Assembly (NCBI GenBank): GCA_004028775.1
Contig: RXGA01000001.1
Coordinates: 1 to 64,000, forward strand
Source of the DNA: Candidatus Methanosuratincola subterraneus
GTDB taxonomy: Archaea; Thermoproteota; Methanomethylicia; Methanomethylicales; Methanomethylicaceae
Direction: 5' to 3'
Length of the DNA: 64,000 bases
The notes under the pieces were generated by a model. That model worked only from the letters and a program-made list of their open reading frames with translations. It searched no databases and was not told the DNA's origin. The position numbers and the translations under genes were made by a program. Below, piece after piece: positions 1-7,150 of the stretch. Every line of letters starts with the position of its first letter. Position 1 is the first letter of the stretch.

Positions 1-67
1 TCTTCGTCCTCAGGCCATTCATCCTCTTCTTCGTCCTCAGGCCATTCATCCTCTTCTTCGTCCTCAG
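1..67 (-). repeat. 27-bp tandem repeat inside the acidic gene
   Basis: About two and a half copies of a 27-base unit lie head to tail with almost no differences. The unit is a multiple of three, so copy number can change without breaking the frame. The array continues past the window edge, so its full length is unknown. Confidence 0.8.
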
Positions 68-95
68 TCCAGTCGTCATCGAAGTCCTCTTCCAT
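1..95 (-). CDS. Acidic repeat protein, N-terminal part only
   Basis: A leftward reading frame opens with ATG at 95 and runs off the left edge. It is almost entirely Asp and Glu, with a nine-residue unit (E-D-E-E-E-D-E-W-P) repeated and a Trp-Pro pair in each copy. No domain is recognised. A possible SD (GGAGG on the minus strand, near 112-117) lies about 16 bases before the ATG, further than usual. It diverges from the Sua5 gene. The function is unknown; acidic tails of this kind occur on many unrelated proteins, so only the composition can be stated. Confidence 0.5.
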   Translation of the reverse strand, partial: MEEDFDDDWTEDEEEDEWPEDEEEDEWPEDE

Positions 96-144
96 ATACA
101 ACAATCCAAATACCTCCAGAGAGCAAAGAGTTTTCGTGAGCTTG

Positions 145-153
145 AAATATTTA
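145..153 (+). promoter_or_regulatory. TATA box for the Sua5-THUMP gene
   Basis: An AAATATTTA element is centred about 31 bases before the ATG at 180. That spacing would put transcription start at or just before the start codon, and no SD is seen, so the mRNA is probably leaderless or nearly so. Confidence 0.5.
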
Positions 154-179
154 AGCATGTCTATGATCATCATCTTGAT

Positions 180-1382
180 ATGCCACGCTGGGTATGCGCA
201 GCCGAAGGGTTCGACCCGAGCGAGATCGGGAGAATCGTCAGGGGGGGCGGAATAATAGTCTACCCCACCGACACAGTCTACGGCATAGGTTGCGATCCGA
301 GGAACGCAGAGGCAGTCAGGAAAGTCTTCGCAGCAAAGAGGAGGGAGAAGAAGCCGATGCCCGTGCTGGTCGACTCCCTCCAGTCAGCCGAGAGGCTGGT
401 CGACCTGGGAAAGGCAGGGAGGGATCTCGCTGAGAGATTCTGGCCAGGCGCGCTCACAATAGTTGCGCCCCTCAGGGAGAGGCTACCAGAGGAACTGACC
501 GGCGGCAGGCAGAAGGTTGGCGTCAGGGTCCCTGACCATCCAATTGCAATCGCAATCATAGCGGCATCCGGCGGCGCGCTGGTCGGGACGAGCGCAAATG
601 TCTCAGGCAGGAGGGCGGCGATCGCCGCGGGGGATCTTGATCCAGAGATCCTCAACGAGGTCGAGATCGTTGTTGACGCAGGTAAGGCGCCAGCTGGGAT
701 GGCCTCCACCGTAGTCGAGATAGGGGATCCGATCCCCGAAGTCGGTAAGAAGATAGCCGACGGGGTCTGGCTTATTAGAGAGGGGCCGATAGACGTAGAG
801 AGGATAAGGGAGGCTTTGGGCGGGAGGTCGCCGCAGATGGGAACGCCGGGCAGGGGAGAGGAGTTCAACATAATCGTGACGACTCAGAGGGGCAACGAGA
901 GGAACTGCATGAGGGAACTCGTGACCCTTTCTGGAGAGCCTTCGATCAGGTTCTCGAGGACGGGCTTCCCTGGGCTCCTGAAAGGCGAAGTGCAATCCGA
1001 CCCGGTAGAGTTCTGCAAGGCGCTCGCAGCCAGATTGGCGGAAGATCCTTGGAGGGCAAGGTTCGTCCAGAAGGTCACCCCGATCCAGGAGGTGACCAGG
1101 GCAGAAGCCGAGGATATAAGGGCAGCCGTCAGGCGGCTCGCTGGGTCGATACCAGAGGGGGCGACGTTCAGGATAACCGTGAACAAGAGGGGTTCGGAGA
1201 TCAGCTCCTCAGGGCTGATCAGGGAAGTGGCCCGGGAGATCGAGAGGAAGGTGGATCTTGAGCACCCCGACTGGATAGTCGACATAGAGTTGATCAGGGA
1301 CGTAGCCGGGATTTCGGTGATTAGGCCTGGCGATATAGTCTCGGTCACAAAGATGCAGGAGGAGGCCCTCGGGAAAAATTAG
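180..1382 (+). CDS. Sua5/YrdC threonylcarbamoyl-AMP synthase fused to a THUMP domain
   Basis: Residues about 7-205 form a Sua5/YrdC/YwlC domain. It shows the YPTDTVYGIGCD motif near the start, a KRREKKPMPVLV stretch and GTSANVSG. This enzyme makes threonylcarbamoyl-AMP from Thr, bicarbonate and ATP for t6A37 of tRNA. Residues about 225-400 resemble a stand-alone THUMP domain of the TAN1 kind (FVQKVTPIQEV, FRITVNKRGS, VDIELIRDVAGISV), which binds tRNA. Sua5 proteins usually carry either no extra domain or a Sua5 domain, so a THUMP tail is unusual. The convergent neighbour is Cgi121 of KEOPS, the complex that uses this product. The Sua5 part is certain; the THUMP call is strong. Confidence 0.88.
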   Translation: MPRWVCAAEGFDPSEIGRIVRGGGIIVYPTDTVYGIGCDPRNAEAVRKVFAAKRREKKPMPVLVDSLQSAERLVDLGKAGRDLAERFWPGALTIVAPLRERLPEELTGGRQKVGVRVPDHPIAIAIIAASGGALVGTSANVSGRRAAIAAGDLDPEILNEVEIVVDAGKAPAGMASTVVEIGDPIPEVGKKIADGVWLIREGPIDVERIREALGGRSPQMGTPGRGEEFNIIVTTQRGNERNCMRELVTLSGEPSIRFSRTGFPGLLKGEVQSDPVEFCKALAARLAEDPWRARFVQKVTPIQEVTRAEAEDIRAAVRRLAGSIPEGATFRITVNKRGSEISSSGLIREVAREIERKVDLEHPDWIVDIELIRDVAGISVIRPGDIVSVTKMQEEALGKN

Positions 1383-1385
1383 ATT

Positions 1386-1943
1386 TCACCTAAAGAGATC
1401 CGAGATTGAGACCCTCTCCACTACTAGTGAGGACACAGCCCTGACTCTCGATCCCACCAGAGGAATTGTGCACAATACCTCATCCCAAGAGATCCCGAAC
1501 TTGCTTTCGATAAAGGGGCACTTGGAGTCGCAGAGGTCTATGAGGGAGTCGTCCTCGGTGCCCGCCGCCAGCAGATCCTGCATCACACACATTGCCTGTG
1601 ATTCGCTCTCGCAGACAGCGACTGCAACCCACCCCTCGGATTGATCCCGGACCCCCATGAATTCTATTGCCTCCCTGATCTGCCGCTTGGATGACGCGTA
1701 GAGCAAGACCTCGTTTGCAGGGGTCCTGGATACGTTTTCTCCTGCCTCCCAAGATCTTTTTGCAAGAGTCGCAGCGGTGATTAGATGGGCCTCGCCTGCT
1801 ACAAGGCATGCATCAAGGATCTGCAGGCTCGGCGACTCAGAGTATTTCGCTAGCAGCGGCCTTGGATCCGCCCCAGGCCTCGGCCTCAGGCCTGACATCA
1901 GCAGCAGTGCGAACTGCCCTTTCCCCAGATTGCACACCCGCAT
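1386..1943 (-). CDS. KEOPS complex subunit Cgi121
   Basis: This 185-residue protein matches Cgi121/TPRKB in length and pattern: an early DACLVAGEAHLITAA stretch, then the ANEVLLYASSKRQIREAI motif near residues 77-94. Cgi121 is the KEOPS subunit that contacts Bud32 and helps recruit tRNA for threonylcarbamoyl transfer to A37. It is the last gene of a leftward operon and ends three bases from the stop of the Sua5-THUMP gene, so two steps of one pathway face each other tail to tail. The start is ATG. Confidence 0.85.
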   Translation of the reverse strand: MRVCNLGKGQFALLLMSGLRPRPGADPRPLLAKYSESPSLQILDACLVAGEAHLITAATLAKRSWEAGENVSRTPANEVLLYASSKRQIREAIEFMGVRDQSEGWVAVAVCESESQAMCVMQDLLAAGTEDDSLIDLCDSKCPFIESKFGISWDEVLCTIPLVGSRVRAVSSLVVERVSISDLFR

Positions 1944-1944
1944 C

Positions 1945-2532
1945 TTACCGGATCTCCTTGGGCATTACGGGAGAGAACTTCTCAACGATCTCTAAAGGTA
2001 TGCCAGCGCCCACCAGCCTCTCCTTTGCTCCAGCTGGATCGATCCCTTCCTTGCCCCATTCCCTGATGAGGTTAGATATAGTTTCACGGTACTCCCACGG
2101 ATAAAGTATCCAGCTCGCCGTGCTCTCCACAAAGTAGTCAGGCTTCATCCTCGACCAAGGCTTGACGTGGAGCGTGGCGACCTTTATCTCCGAAGCCCCC
2201 AGGGCAGAGAGGTGGCTCACCACCAGGAGAAGACTCTCGCCCGTGTCTGCAACGTCATCAGCAATAAGCACCCGCTTTCCCCTGATATCGCCTCCAATGG
2301 GTGATATTATCTTTGGCCTGGATTCCCGCTGGCCTACCCCACTGTAAAATGAGACCCTGATTGAGAGCAGCTCGTCAACCCCGAGCAGATCAGAGAGCAG
2401 CCTTGCCACGACCCAGCCTCCCCGGGCGACGCCTACAATCGAGTCGGGGCGGAATCCGCTCCCTTCTATTTTCCGTGATAGCTCCAGTACGGAAGAGTGG
2501 ACCCTGCCCCAGTCCAGAACAAGCATTTCCAT
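1945..2532 (-). CDS. Phosphoribosyltransferase, purine type
   Basis: A type I phosphoribosyltransferase with the PRPP-binding loop VLIADDVADTGES in the middle and an upstream VGVARGGWVVARLL segment, the usual signature of hypoxanthine/xanthine/guanine salvage enzymes. It would join a free purine base to PRPP to give the nucleotide. The exact base cannot be read from the sequence. The ATG at 2532 is preferred because an AGGTG SD sits about seven bases upstream; a GTG at 2541 is the alternative. The MoaD-like gene ends just before it and Cgi121 follows directly, so all are probably one transcript. Confidence 0.75.
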   Translation of the reverse strand: MEMLVLDWGRVHSSVLELSRKIEGSGFRPDSIVGVARGGWVVARLLSDLLGVDELLSIRVSFYSGVGQRESRPKIISPIGGDIRGKRVLIADDVADTGESLLLVVSHLSALGASEIKVATLHVKPWSRMKPDYFVESTASWILYPWEYRETISNLIREWGKEGIDPAGAKERLVGAGIPLEIVEKFSPVMPKEIR

Positions 2533-2541
2533 TCCTGACAC

Positions 2542-2823
2542 CTATCCGCCATGCACAGATGGTAGGAAGACGATCTCGTCCCCCTCCTTCAGCGGGGATG
2601 CCATCCCACCGGTCAGCATCGAGTCAGAATCATTGATGAACACAACTATGTCAGGACGCATCTTGTCGCCCTCGCCGAACATCCTGGACTTTAACGGTTC
2701 GGCCTCCGCGCCCCTAAGGAAGTCGACGAGCTCAGCCAAGGTGCTACCATTGAAGTCAACGTCCTTCTCTGGATCCTTAGACAGACCCCTCAGCACAGCC
2801 ATGTACTTCACCCTCACTTTCAT
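2542..2823 (-). CDS. MoaD/ThiS-like ubiquitin-fold protein (SAMP-like)
   Basis: 93 residues with the beta-grasp pattern of MoaD: MKVRVKYMAVLR at the start, a FINDSDS segment, LKEGDEIVFLPSVHGG at the end. The protein stops at Gly-Gly, the C-terminus that an E1-like enzyme adenylates. Such proteins act either as sulfur carriers (molybdopterin, thiolated tRNA) or as small archaeal modifiers joined to lysines. No E1, MoaE or JAMM protease is seen in the window, so the choice cannot be made here. It sits between the SerK-like gene and the phosphoribosyltransferase. Confidence 0.8.
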   Translation of the reverse strand: MKVRVKYMAVLRGLSKDPEKDVDFNGSTLAELVDFLRGAEAEPLKSRMFGEGDKMRPDIVVFINDSDSMLTGGMASPLKEGDEIVFLPSVHGG

Positions 2824-2835
2824 GGAGGATCCCCT

Positions 2836-3660
2836 TCATGGGTTGGATGGCTCACCGATATAAACCTCTTCCTCGTACCGGCGCCCGCCCAAAATTGCGC
2901 CCGCTCTTACCCTCCTGAAGGAGAGGCGCGACAAAAGATCTTGGAGCTTTGAATTGACTGTCTCAGGAGGATCCATGAGCCACCCTATTGGGATGCGAAG
3001 GTTGATCGGGCGTGACGGGATTATGTGCCTCGTTGACTTTATTGGGAAGAGGCGCCCGCTCAGTGCAGCCTCAAGGGCTTCATCCTTCTTTATTGCCGGG
3101 GGGACAATTACCCAAGAGAACTCCCCCTTTTTGAGCCGCAAGAAAGAGTCTTCCTCTGTCGCATAGGATATTCCGCACCCTTTGGCCCTGAGCTCGGTCT
3201 CTAGCTCGCTGAGCAAGGAATATGCGCGGTGTATCTCAAACCCTTCCTCAACCAATAACTGCGATCCCGATAAGCCTATGATCGCAAGGCTTGCCTTGCG
3301 GTCCATTATTGCAGCCAAGGCCTCCATTTCGTTGGAGTACTCGACCCTGATCTTTCTGTTCGGGAGGAAGATTGCCGGCGAGGCTATACAGCGGTCCCAC
3401 CGGGAGACGCCAATGGAGCTGGAGGCGTAGTCGTACATCGCCACTGGGGCTGAGAGGCAGCCCATCCGGCGCAGCGCCCAGTACCGGTGGGTCCCGTCTA
3501 GTATCATGAGGCTAGAGGCGTCCACGATGATCGGATCCCTGACCACCCGCTCGGTCTGCAGGGAGAGGGCGATCTCGTAAAGGATCTGCCTGTCATACTC
3601 TTCGTGGGGGCGGAGATCATCGATTGCCACTGAGGATATGGTCGGAAGGCGGGAGCTCAA
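2836..3660 (-). CDS. ParB/Srx-fold protein, possible free serine kinase (SerK-like)
   Basis: 274 residues. The N-terminal half has the ParB/Srx pattern: a DDLRPHEEYDRQ start, an RDPIIVDASSLMILDGTHRYWALRRMGC core and a following VAMYDY strand. The C-terminal half has a KSTRHIIPSRP motif. This arrangement recalls the archaeal free L-serine kinase SerK rather than a chromosome-partition ParB, because no DNA-binding helix-turn-helix domain follows. If so, it would make O-phosphoserine. The start is TTG at 3660; an in-frame GTG at 3630 would also keep the domain whole. It is the first gene of the leftward operon. Confidence 0.55.
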   Translation of the reverse strand: MSSRLPTISSVAIDDLRPHEEYDRQILYEIALSLQTERVVRDPIIVDASSLMILDGTHRYWALRRMGCLSAPVAMYDYASSSIGVSRWDRCIASPAIFLPNRKIRVEYSNEMEALAAIMDRKASLAIIGLSGSQLLVEEGFEIHRAYSLLSELETELRAKGCGISYATEEDSFLRLKKGEFSWVIVPPAIKKDEALEAALSGRLFPIKSTRHIIPSRPINLRIPIGWLMDPPETVNSKLQDLLSRLSFRRVRAGAILGGRRYEEEVYIGEPSNP

Positions 3661-3887
3661 TATACCTTACCCCGGTGGTCATCAAAGGTCAGTGGAGGTG
3701 CTACTCTTCATCGACTGACTCAGTGCAGGTCAACCACTTCATTCCGATCTGATCTATGCTTGATTTACTAATATAATATCCGCATCCCCATTCATGATCG
3801 AATTGAGGGGGGCATGTTTATAGAGGGTGGCATTGCGCTGCTCGCATGCCAGCCCTGGCTTTTTTCAGGACAAGAAAGGATGAAGGT

Positions 3888-4313
3888 TTATTGGGCGGCG
3901 CCCTTCACATCGGTGCTGGTTTCGGCATTCTCGCCCTCTGCAGGAGCGGCCTCGGTGGTGGTCTTATCAGTAGGCTCGCCGGACCCGCCGCCGGCCTCAG
4001 GCTCCTGTGATTCGGGCCCCTCCGCCGTCTCCTCAAGTGCCTTCGGTTCCCCTTCAATGTCCAGGGTCTGCTTCGGCTCAGACTCAGCCACCTTCTCAGC
4101 CTCTGCAGCCTCAGCCTCTTCCCGTTTCTTCTCATTCACCTTGAGGCGGGTAATGTAGCCCGCGACCCTGTTCTTCAATCTCTTGCTGGTGATGTCGGTA
4201 TACTGCTGAACCAGCTTTTTGTTCTCTTCAAAATTAGTAGTGAAAACGCCACCGAACTTGAGGACAAGCTCATTTGAGATGCTCTTTACCTTCCCTATCC
4301 GAACCTTTCCCAA
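3888..4313 (-). CDS. rps17e: Ribosomal protein S17e with a long acidic tail
   Basis: Residues 1-65 are typical S17e: MGKVRIGKVKS at the start, FTTNFEENKKLV, then TSKRLKNRVAGYITRLK. Archaeal S17e normally ends near residue 60-70. Here about 75 more residues follow, rich in Glu, Ala, Ser, Thr, Pro and Gly, and probably disordered. The TTG at 4313 is chosen because it reproduces the family N-terminus and has a GGTGA SD five bases upstream; the frame is open to a GTG at 4325. It is a small-subunit component. The tail has no clear motif and its role is unknown. Confidence 0.85.
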   Translation of the reverse strand: MGKVRIGKVKSISNELVLKFGGVFTTNFEENKKLVQQYTDITSKRLKNRVAGYITRLKVNEKKREEAEAAEAEKVAESEPKQTLDIEGEPKALEETAEGPESQEPEAGGGSGEPTDKTTTEAAPAEGENAETSTDVKGAAQ

Positions 4314-4402
4314 ACCAGTCACCACAGGCTATCAACCCGATATTAGAACCATAATTTATAATTTGTGATATCCGGAAATGCGTCTCGAGCCCTTTGGAGG
4401 GG

Positions 4403-4412
4403 AAATATTTTA
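4403..4412 (+). promoter_or_regulatory. BRE/TATA promoter of the histone gene
   Basis: A purine-rich GGGGA leads into AAATATTTTA, with its centre about 36 bases before the histone ATG at 4444. This would give a short leader. Confidence 0.55.
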
Positions 4413-4443
4413 AACGCCCCAGACATACCCTATTAGGATAACT

Positions 4444-4674
4444 ATGACGGACTTGGCTATTTCCGCGATAGACCGGCTGATGAGGAAGGCAGGTGCAGAG
4501 AGGGTCAGCGACGAAGCCTCGGAAGCGCTGAGGGAAGTGCTAGAGACGCTTGCGCTCGAGATCGCCAGGGACGCCGTGGCGCTGGCCAAGCATGCAGGCA
4601 GGAAGACTGTGAACTCTGATGACATCAAGATGGCCAGCAGGAAGCTGCTGGCGATGACTAAGCTAGGGATCTGA
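4444..4674 (+). CDS. Archaeal histone
   Basis: A single histone fold of 76 residues, the standard length for HMf-type archaeal histones without tails. The pattern is complete: a first helix (ISAIDRLMRKAGAERV), the long middle helix with ALREVLETLALEIARDAVALAKHAGRK, and the NSDDIKMASRKL last helix. It packs DNA as dimers and longer polymers. It stands alone, divergent from S17e and followed by the thermosome gene. Confidence 0.93.
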   Translation: MTDLAISAIDRLMRKAGAERVSDEASEALREVLETLALEIARDAVALAKHAGRKTVNSDDIKMASRKLLAMTKLGI

Positions 4675-4732
4675 TTTTCGGGCAGTTTCGCGCCCATACG
4701 CTCCGACCAGAGTCCTACCCCAGACAGAAATC

Positions 4733-4741
4733 TATATATAG
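4733..4741 (+). promoter_or_regulatory. TATA box of the thermosome gene
   Basis: CTATATATA lies about 50 bases before the ATG at 4787, giving a leader of roughly 25 bases that holds a GAGGTG SD (4775-4780). Confidence 0.6.
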
Positions 4742-4786
4742 AAGTGTAAAAGTCTTTCTTCATGCAATTTGTTTGAGGTGGATTCT

Positions 4787-6427
4787 ATGTCAACCGCTCA
4801 ACTCGGTGGAGTTCCAGTCTTAATTTTGAAGGAAGGAACCCAGAGAACACAAGGAAGAGAGGCACAGAAGATAAACATGATGGCAGCCAGGGCCATAGCT
4901 GAGGCTGTCAGGACGACTTTGGGTCCCAAGGGGATGGACAAGATGCTTGTTGACACCCTTGGCGACGTAACTGTCACTAACGACGGTGCAACGATCCTAG
5001 GGGAGATCGAGGTACAGCACCCTGCTGCCAAGATGATGGTAGAGATCTCGAAGACCCAAGATGACGAGGTCGGGGACGGGACGACCTCCTCGGTGGTGAT
5101 CACCGGAGAGCTGCTGAAGAAGGCAGAGGACCTGATAGACAAGAACATACACCCGACCCTCATCGTCCAAGGTTACAAGAAGGCGGCAGAGAAGGCAGTA
5201 GAGGTGCTATCGAAGATAGCGATACCGGTGGGCTTTGATGACGAGAAGAACCTTAAGATGATTGCCTACACCGCGATGAACAGCAAGGCCTCTGTCGGGA
5301 ACCAGGACTACTTTGCAGACATGGCAATGAAGGCCGTTAAGGCAATCGCGGAGAGGCGCGGCGACAAGTACATCGCAGACCTAGACTACATCCAGATAGT
5401 CAAGAAACAGGGCGGAAGCATCGCGGACAGCCAGCTCGTCTATGGCGTGATAGTGGACAAGGAAGTGGTCCACCCAGGGATGCCGAAGGTGGTTGAGAAT
5501 GCCAAGATAGCCCTGCTGGACACGCCTCTCGAGATCGAGAAGACCGAGTTCGACGCAGAGATCAGGATCACTGACCCGACTCAGATGAAGAGCTTCATCG
5601 AAGAGGAGGAGAAGCTCCTGAAGAACATGGTTGCCAAGATCAAGTCCACGGGAGCGAACGTAGTCCTCTGCCAGAAAGGCGTCGACGACATAGCCCAGCA
5701 CTACCTCGCAAAGGAAGGGATCCTTGGACTGAGGCGCGTCAAGAAGTCTGACATCGAGAAGGTTGCAAAGGCGACTGGCGCCAGGATCATCACGAACCTG
5801 GACGACCTCACCCCAGCCGATCTGGGAGAGGCCAAGATCGTGCAGGAGAAGAAGTTCGGCGAGGACAAGCTGACCTTCATCGAAGGGTGCAAGAACCCCA
5901 AGGCAGTCAGCGTCCTGCTCAGGGGAGGGCTGATGAGGGTCGTCGACGAGGCTGAGAGGACATTCCACGATGCGCTCTGCGTAGTTGCCGACGTGATCGA
6001 GGACGGCAGGATTGTCGCCGGCGGAGGCGCACCTGAGCTCGAGGCAGCGAAGCAGCTTAGGGACTTTGCAGCAAGCATCGGAGGCAGGGAGCAGCTAGCC
6101 ATCGAAGCATTTGCGGACAGCCTTGAGGCGATACCGAGAACGTTGGCCGAGAACGGCGGCATGGACCCGATCGATGTCCTCGTAGAGCTGAGGGCGCTCC
6201 ACGACAAGGGCGAGATCTGGGCCGGGGTGAATGTCAAGGAGGGCAAGACGGGCGACATGCTCAAGCTAGGGGTAGTGGAGCCCCTGGCTGTGAAGGTCCA
6301 GGCAATCAAGTCCGCTGCCGAGGCAGCCGCGATGATACTGAGGATCGACGACGTCATAGCTTCCTCGAAGGGCAGCGGCCCCAAGGCACCAGAGAAGCCG
6401 AGCGAAGGCGGAGCCGGAGAGGACTGA
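4787..6427 (+). CDS. Thermosome subunit (group II chaperonin)
   Basis: 546 residues with the full group II chaperonin pattern: [17 protein letters not shown] and NDGATIL near the N-terminus, GDGTTS, and the GGG-AP-E segment ([10 protein letters not shown]) in the equatorial domain. It forms the double-ring ATP-dependent folding machine of the archaeal cytosol. The C-terminus is Gly-, Glu- and Lys-rich rather than a GGM tail. The ATG at 4787 is chosen for its GAGGTG SD; a TTG at 4769 is in frame. Only one subunit gene is in the window. Confidence 0.96.
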   Translation: MSTAQLGGVPVLILKEGTQRTQGREAQKINMMAARAIAEAVRTTLGPKGMDKMLVDTLGDVTVTNDGATILGEIEVQHPAAKMMVEISKTQDDEVGDGTTSSVVITGELLKKAEDLIDKNIHPTLIVQGYKKAAEKAVEVLSKIAIPVGFDDEKNLKMIAYTAMNSKASVGNQDYFADMAMKAVKAIAERRGDKYIADLDYIQIVKKQGGSIADSQLVYGVIVDKEVVHPGMPKVVENAKIALLDTPLEIEKTEFDAEIRITDPTQMKSFIEEEEKLLKNMVAKIKSTGANVVLCQKGVDDIAQHYLAKEGILGLRRVKKSDIEKVAKATGARIITNLDDLTPADLGEAKIVQEKKFGEDKLTFIEGCKNPKAVSVLLRGGLMRVVDEAERTFHDALCVVADVIEDGRIVAGGGAPELEAAKQLRDFAASIGGREQLAIEAFADSLEAIPRTLAENGGMDPIDVLVELRALHDKGEIWAGVNVKEGKTGDMLKLGVVEPLAVKVQAIKSAAEAAAMILRIDDVIASSKGSGPKAPEKPSEGGAGED

Positions 6428-6446
6428 AAGGGCTAAAACGCCCAAC

Positions 6447-6481
6447 ATTTTTTGCTTTTTCAAACCCAATTTTTGTTTTTT
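6447..6481 (+). terminator. T-rich terminator after the thermosome gene
   Basis: Three T-runs of five or six follow within 35 bases of the stop codon, as expected for archaeal intrinsic termination. No strong hairpin is present. Confidence 0.55.
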
Positions 6482-6577
6482 AACAGCATGCATCTATTCG
6501 GGCTTTTTTTCAGCGATGGGACTGCGCCAAGCAATGTTTTAATTCCTGTTTCATTTAGACCAACAGGGCCACCCGCG

Positions 6578-7150
6578 ATGAAGAACACAATAGTCATTAC
6601 AGGCACCCCCGGAGTTGGGAAGACAACAGTAGCAAGAGAGTTGGCAAGGGCAGACGGGTATAGGCTAATCGAGCTGAACTCGCTTGCCAAGGAGGCTAGG
6701 GCGCTCTCAGGCGAAGATCCTGAGAGGGGGGCAGCGATAATTGACGAGGCCAAGCTGAAGAGGGAGATCGCCAAGGCGCTGAAGGCAGACGGCCCAAAGT
6801 TCATTGTAGAGGGGCATTATGGAGAGGTTGTCCCCCCCAGGTATGTGGAGAGAGCGGTTGTGATAAGGCTCGATCCAAGGATATTGAGGCTAAGGCTTGT
6901 AGAGAGGGGATACCCCCCCTCAAAGGTCGATGAAAATCTCCAGGCAGAAATCCTCGACTCCTGCCTAGTCAACGCAGTCGAGGCATTTGGTGAGGAGGCG
7001 GTCCTGGAGGTCGACGCCACAGGACTTGACTTCCAGCGGCTAGTTGCGAGCGTCAGGGAAGCGATAAACGGCCGGGGACTGCCCCCAGGGAGCGTCAATT
7101 GGGTTGAACGGCTCCAGAAGGAAGGGGCTCTCCACGATTTCCTTCGCTGA
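6578..7150 (+). CDS. AK6/Fap7-type adenylate kinase
   Basis: 190 residues opening with MKNTIVITGTPGVGKTTVAREL, a Walker A motif right at the N-terminus as in AK6 (Fap7, COG1936). The family has adenylate kinase/ATPase activity and takes part in final maturation of the small ribosomal subunit, with uS11 as partner. The VEGHYGEVVPPRYVERAVVIRLDP segment is typical. The frame is open back to 6452, but only the ATG at 6578 gives the family N-terminus, and it has a TATA-like TTTTAATT near 6537. The tail overlaps the convergent ATPase gene by 56 bases. Confidence 0.85.
   Translation: MKNTIVITGTPGVGKTTVARELARADGYRLIELNSLAKEARALSGEDPERGAAIIDEAKLKREIAKALKADGPKFIVEGHYGEVVPPRYVERAVVIRLDPRILRLRLVERGYPPSKVDENLQAEILDSCLVNAVEAFGEEAVLEVDATGLDFQRLVASVREAINGRGLPPGSVNWVERLQKEGALHDFLR

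Noticed and set aside
2836-3660. Chromosome-partition ParB
   Set aside because: The DNA-binding domain of ParB is missing and the C-terminal half is unlike it; a SerK-like role fits better.
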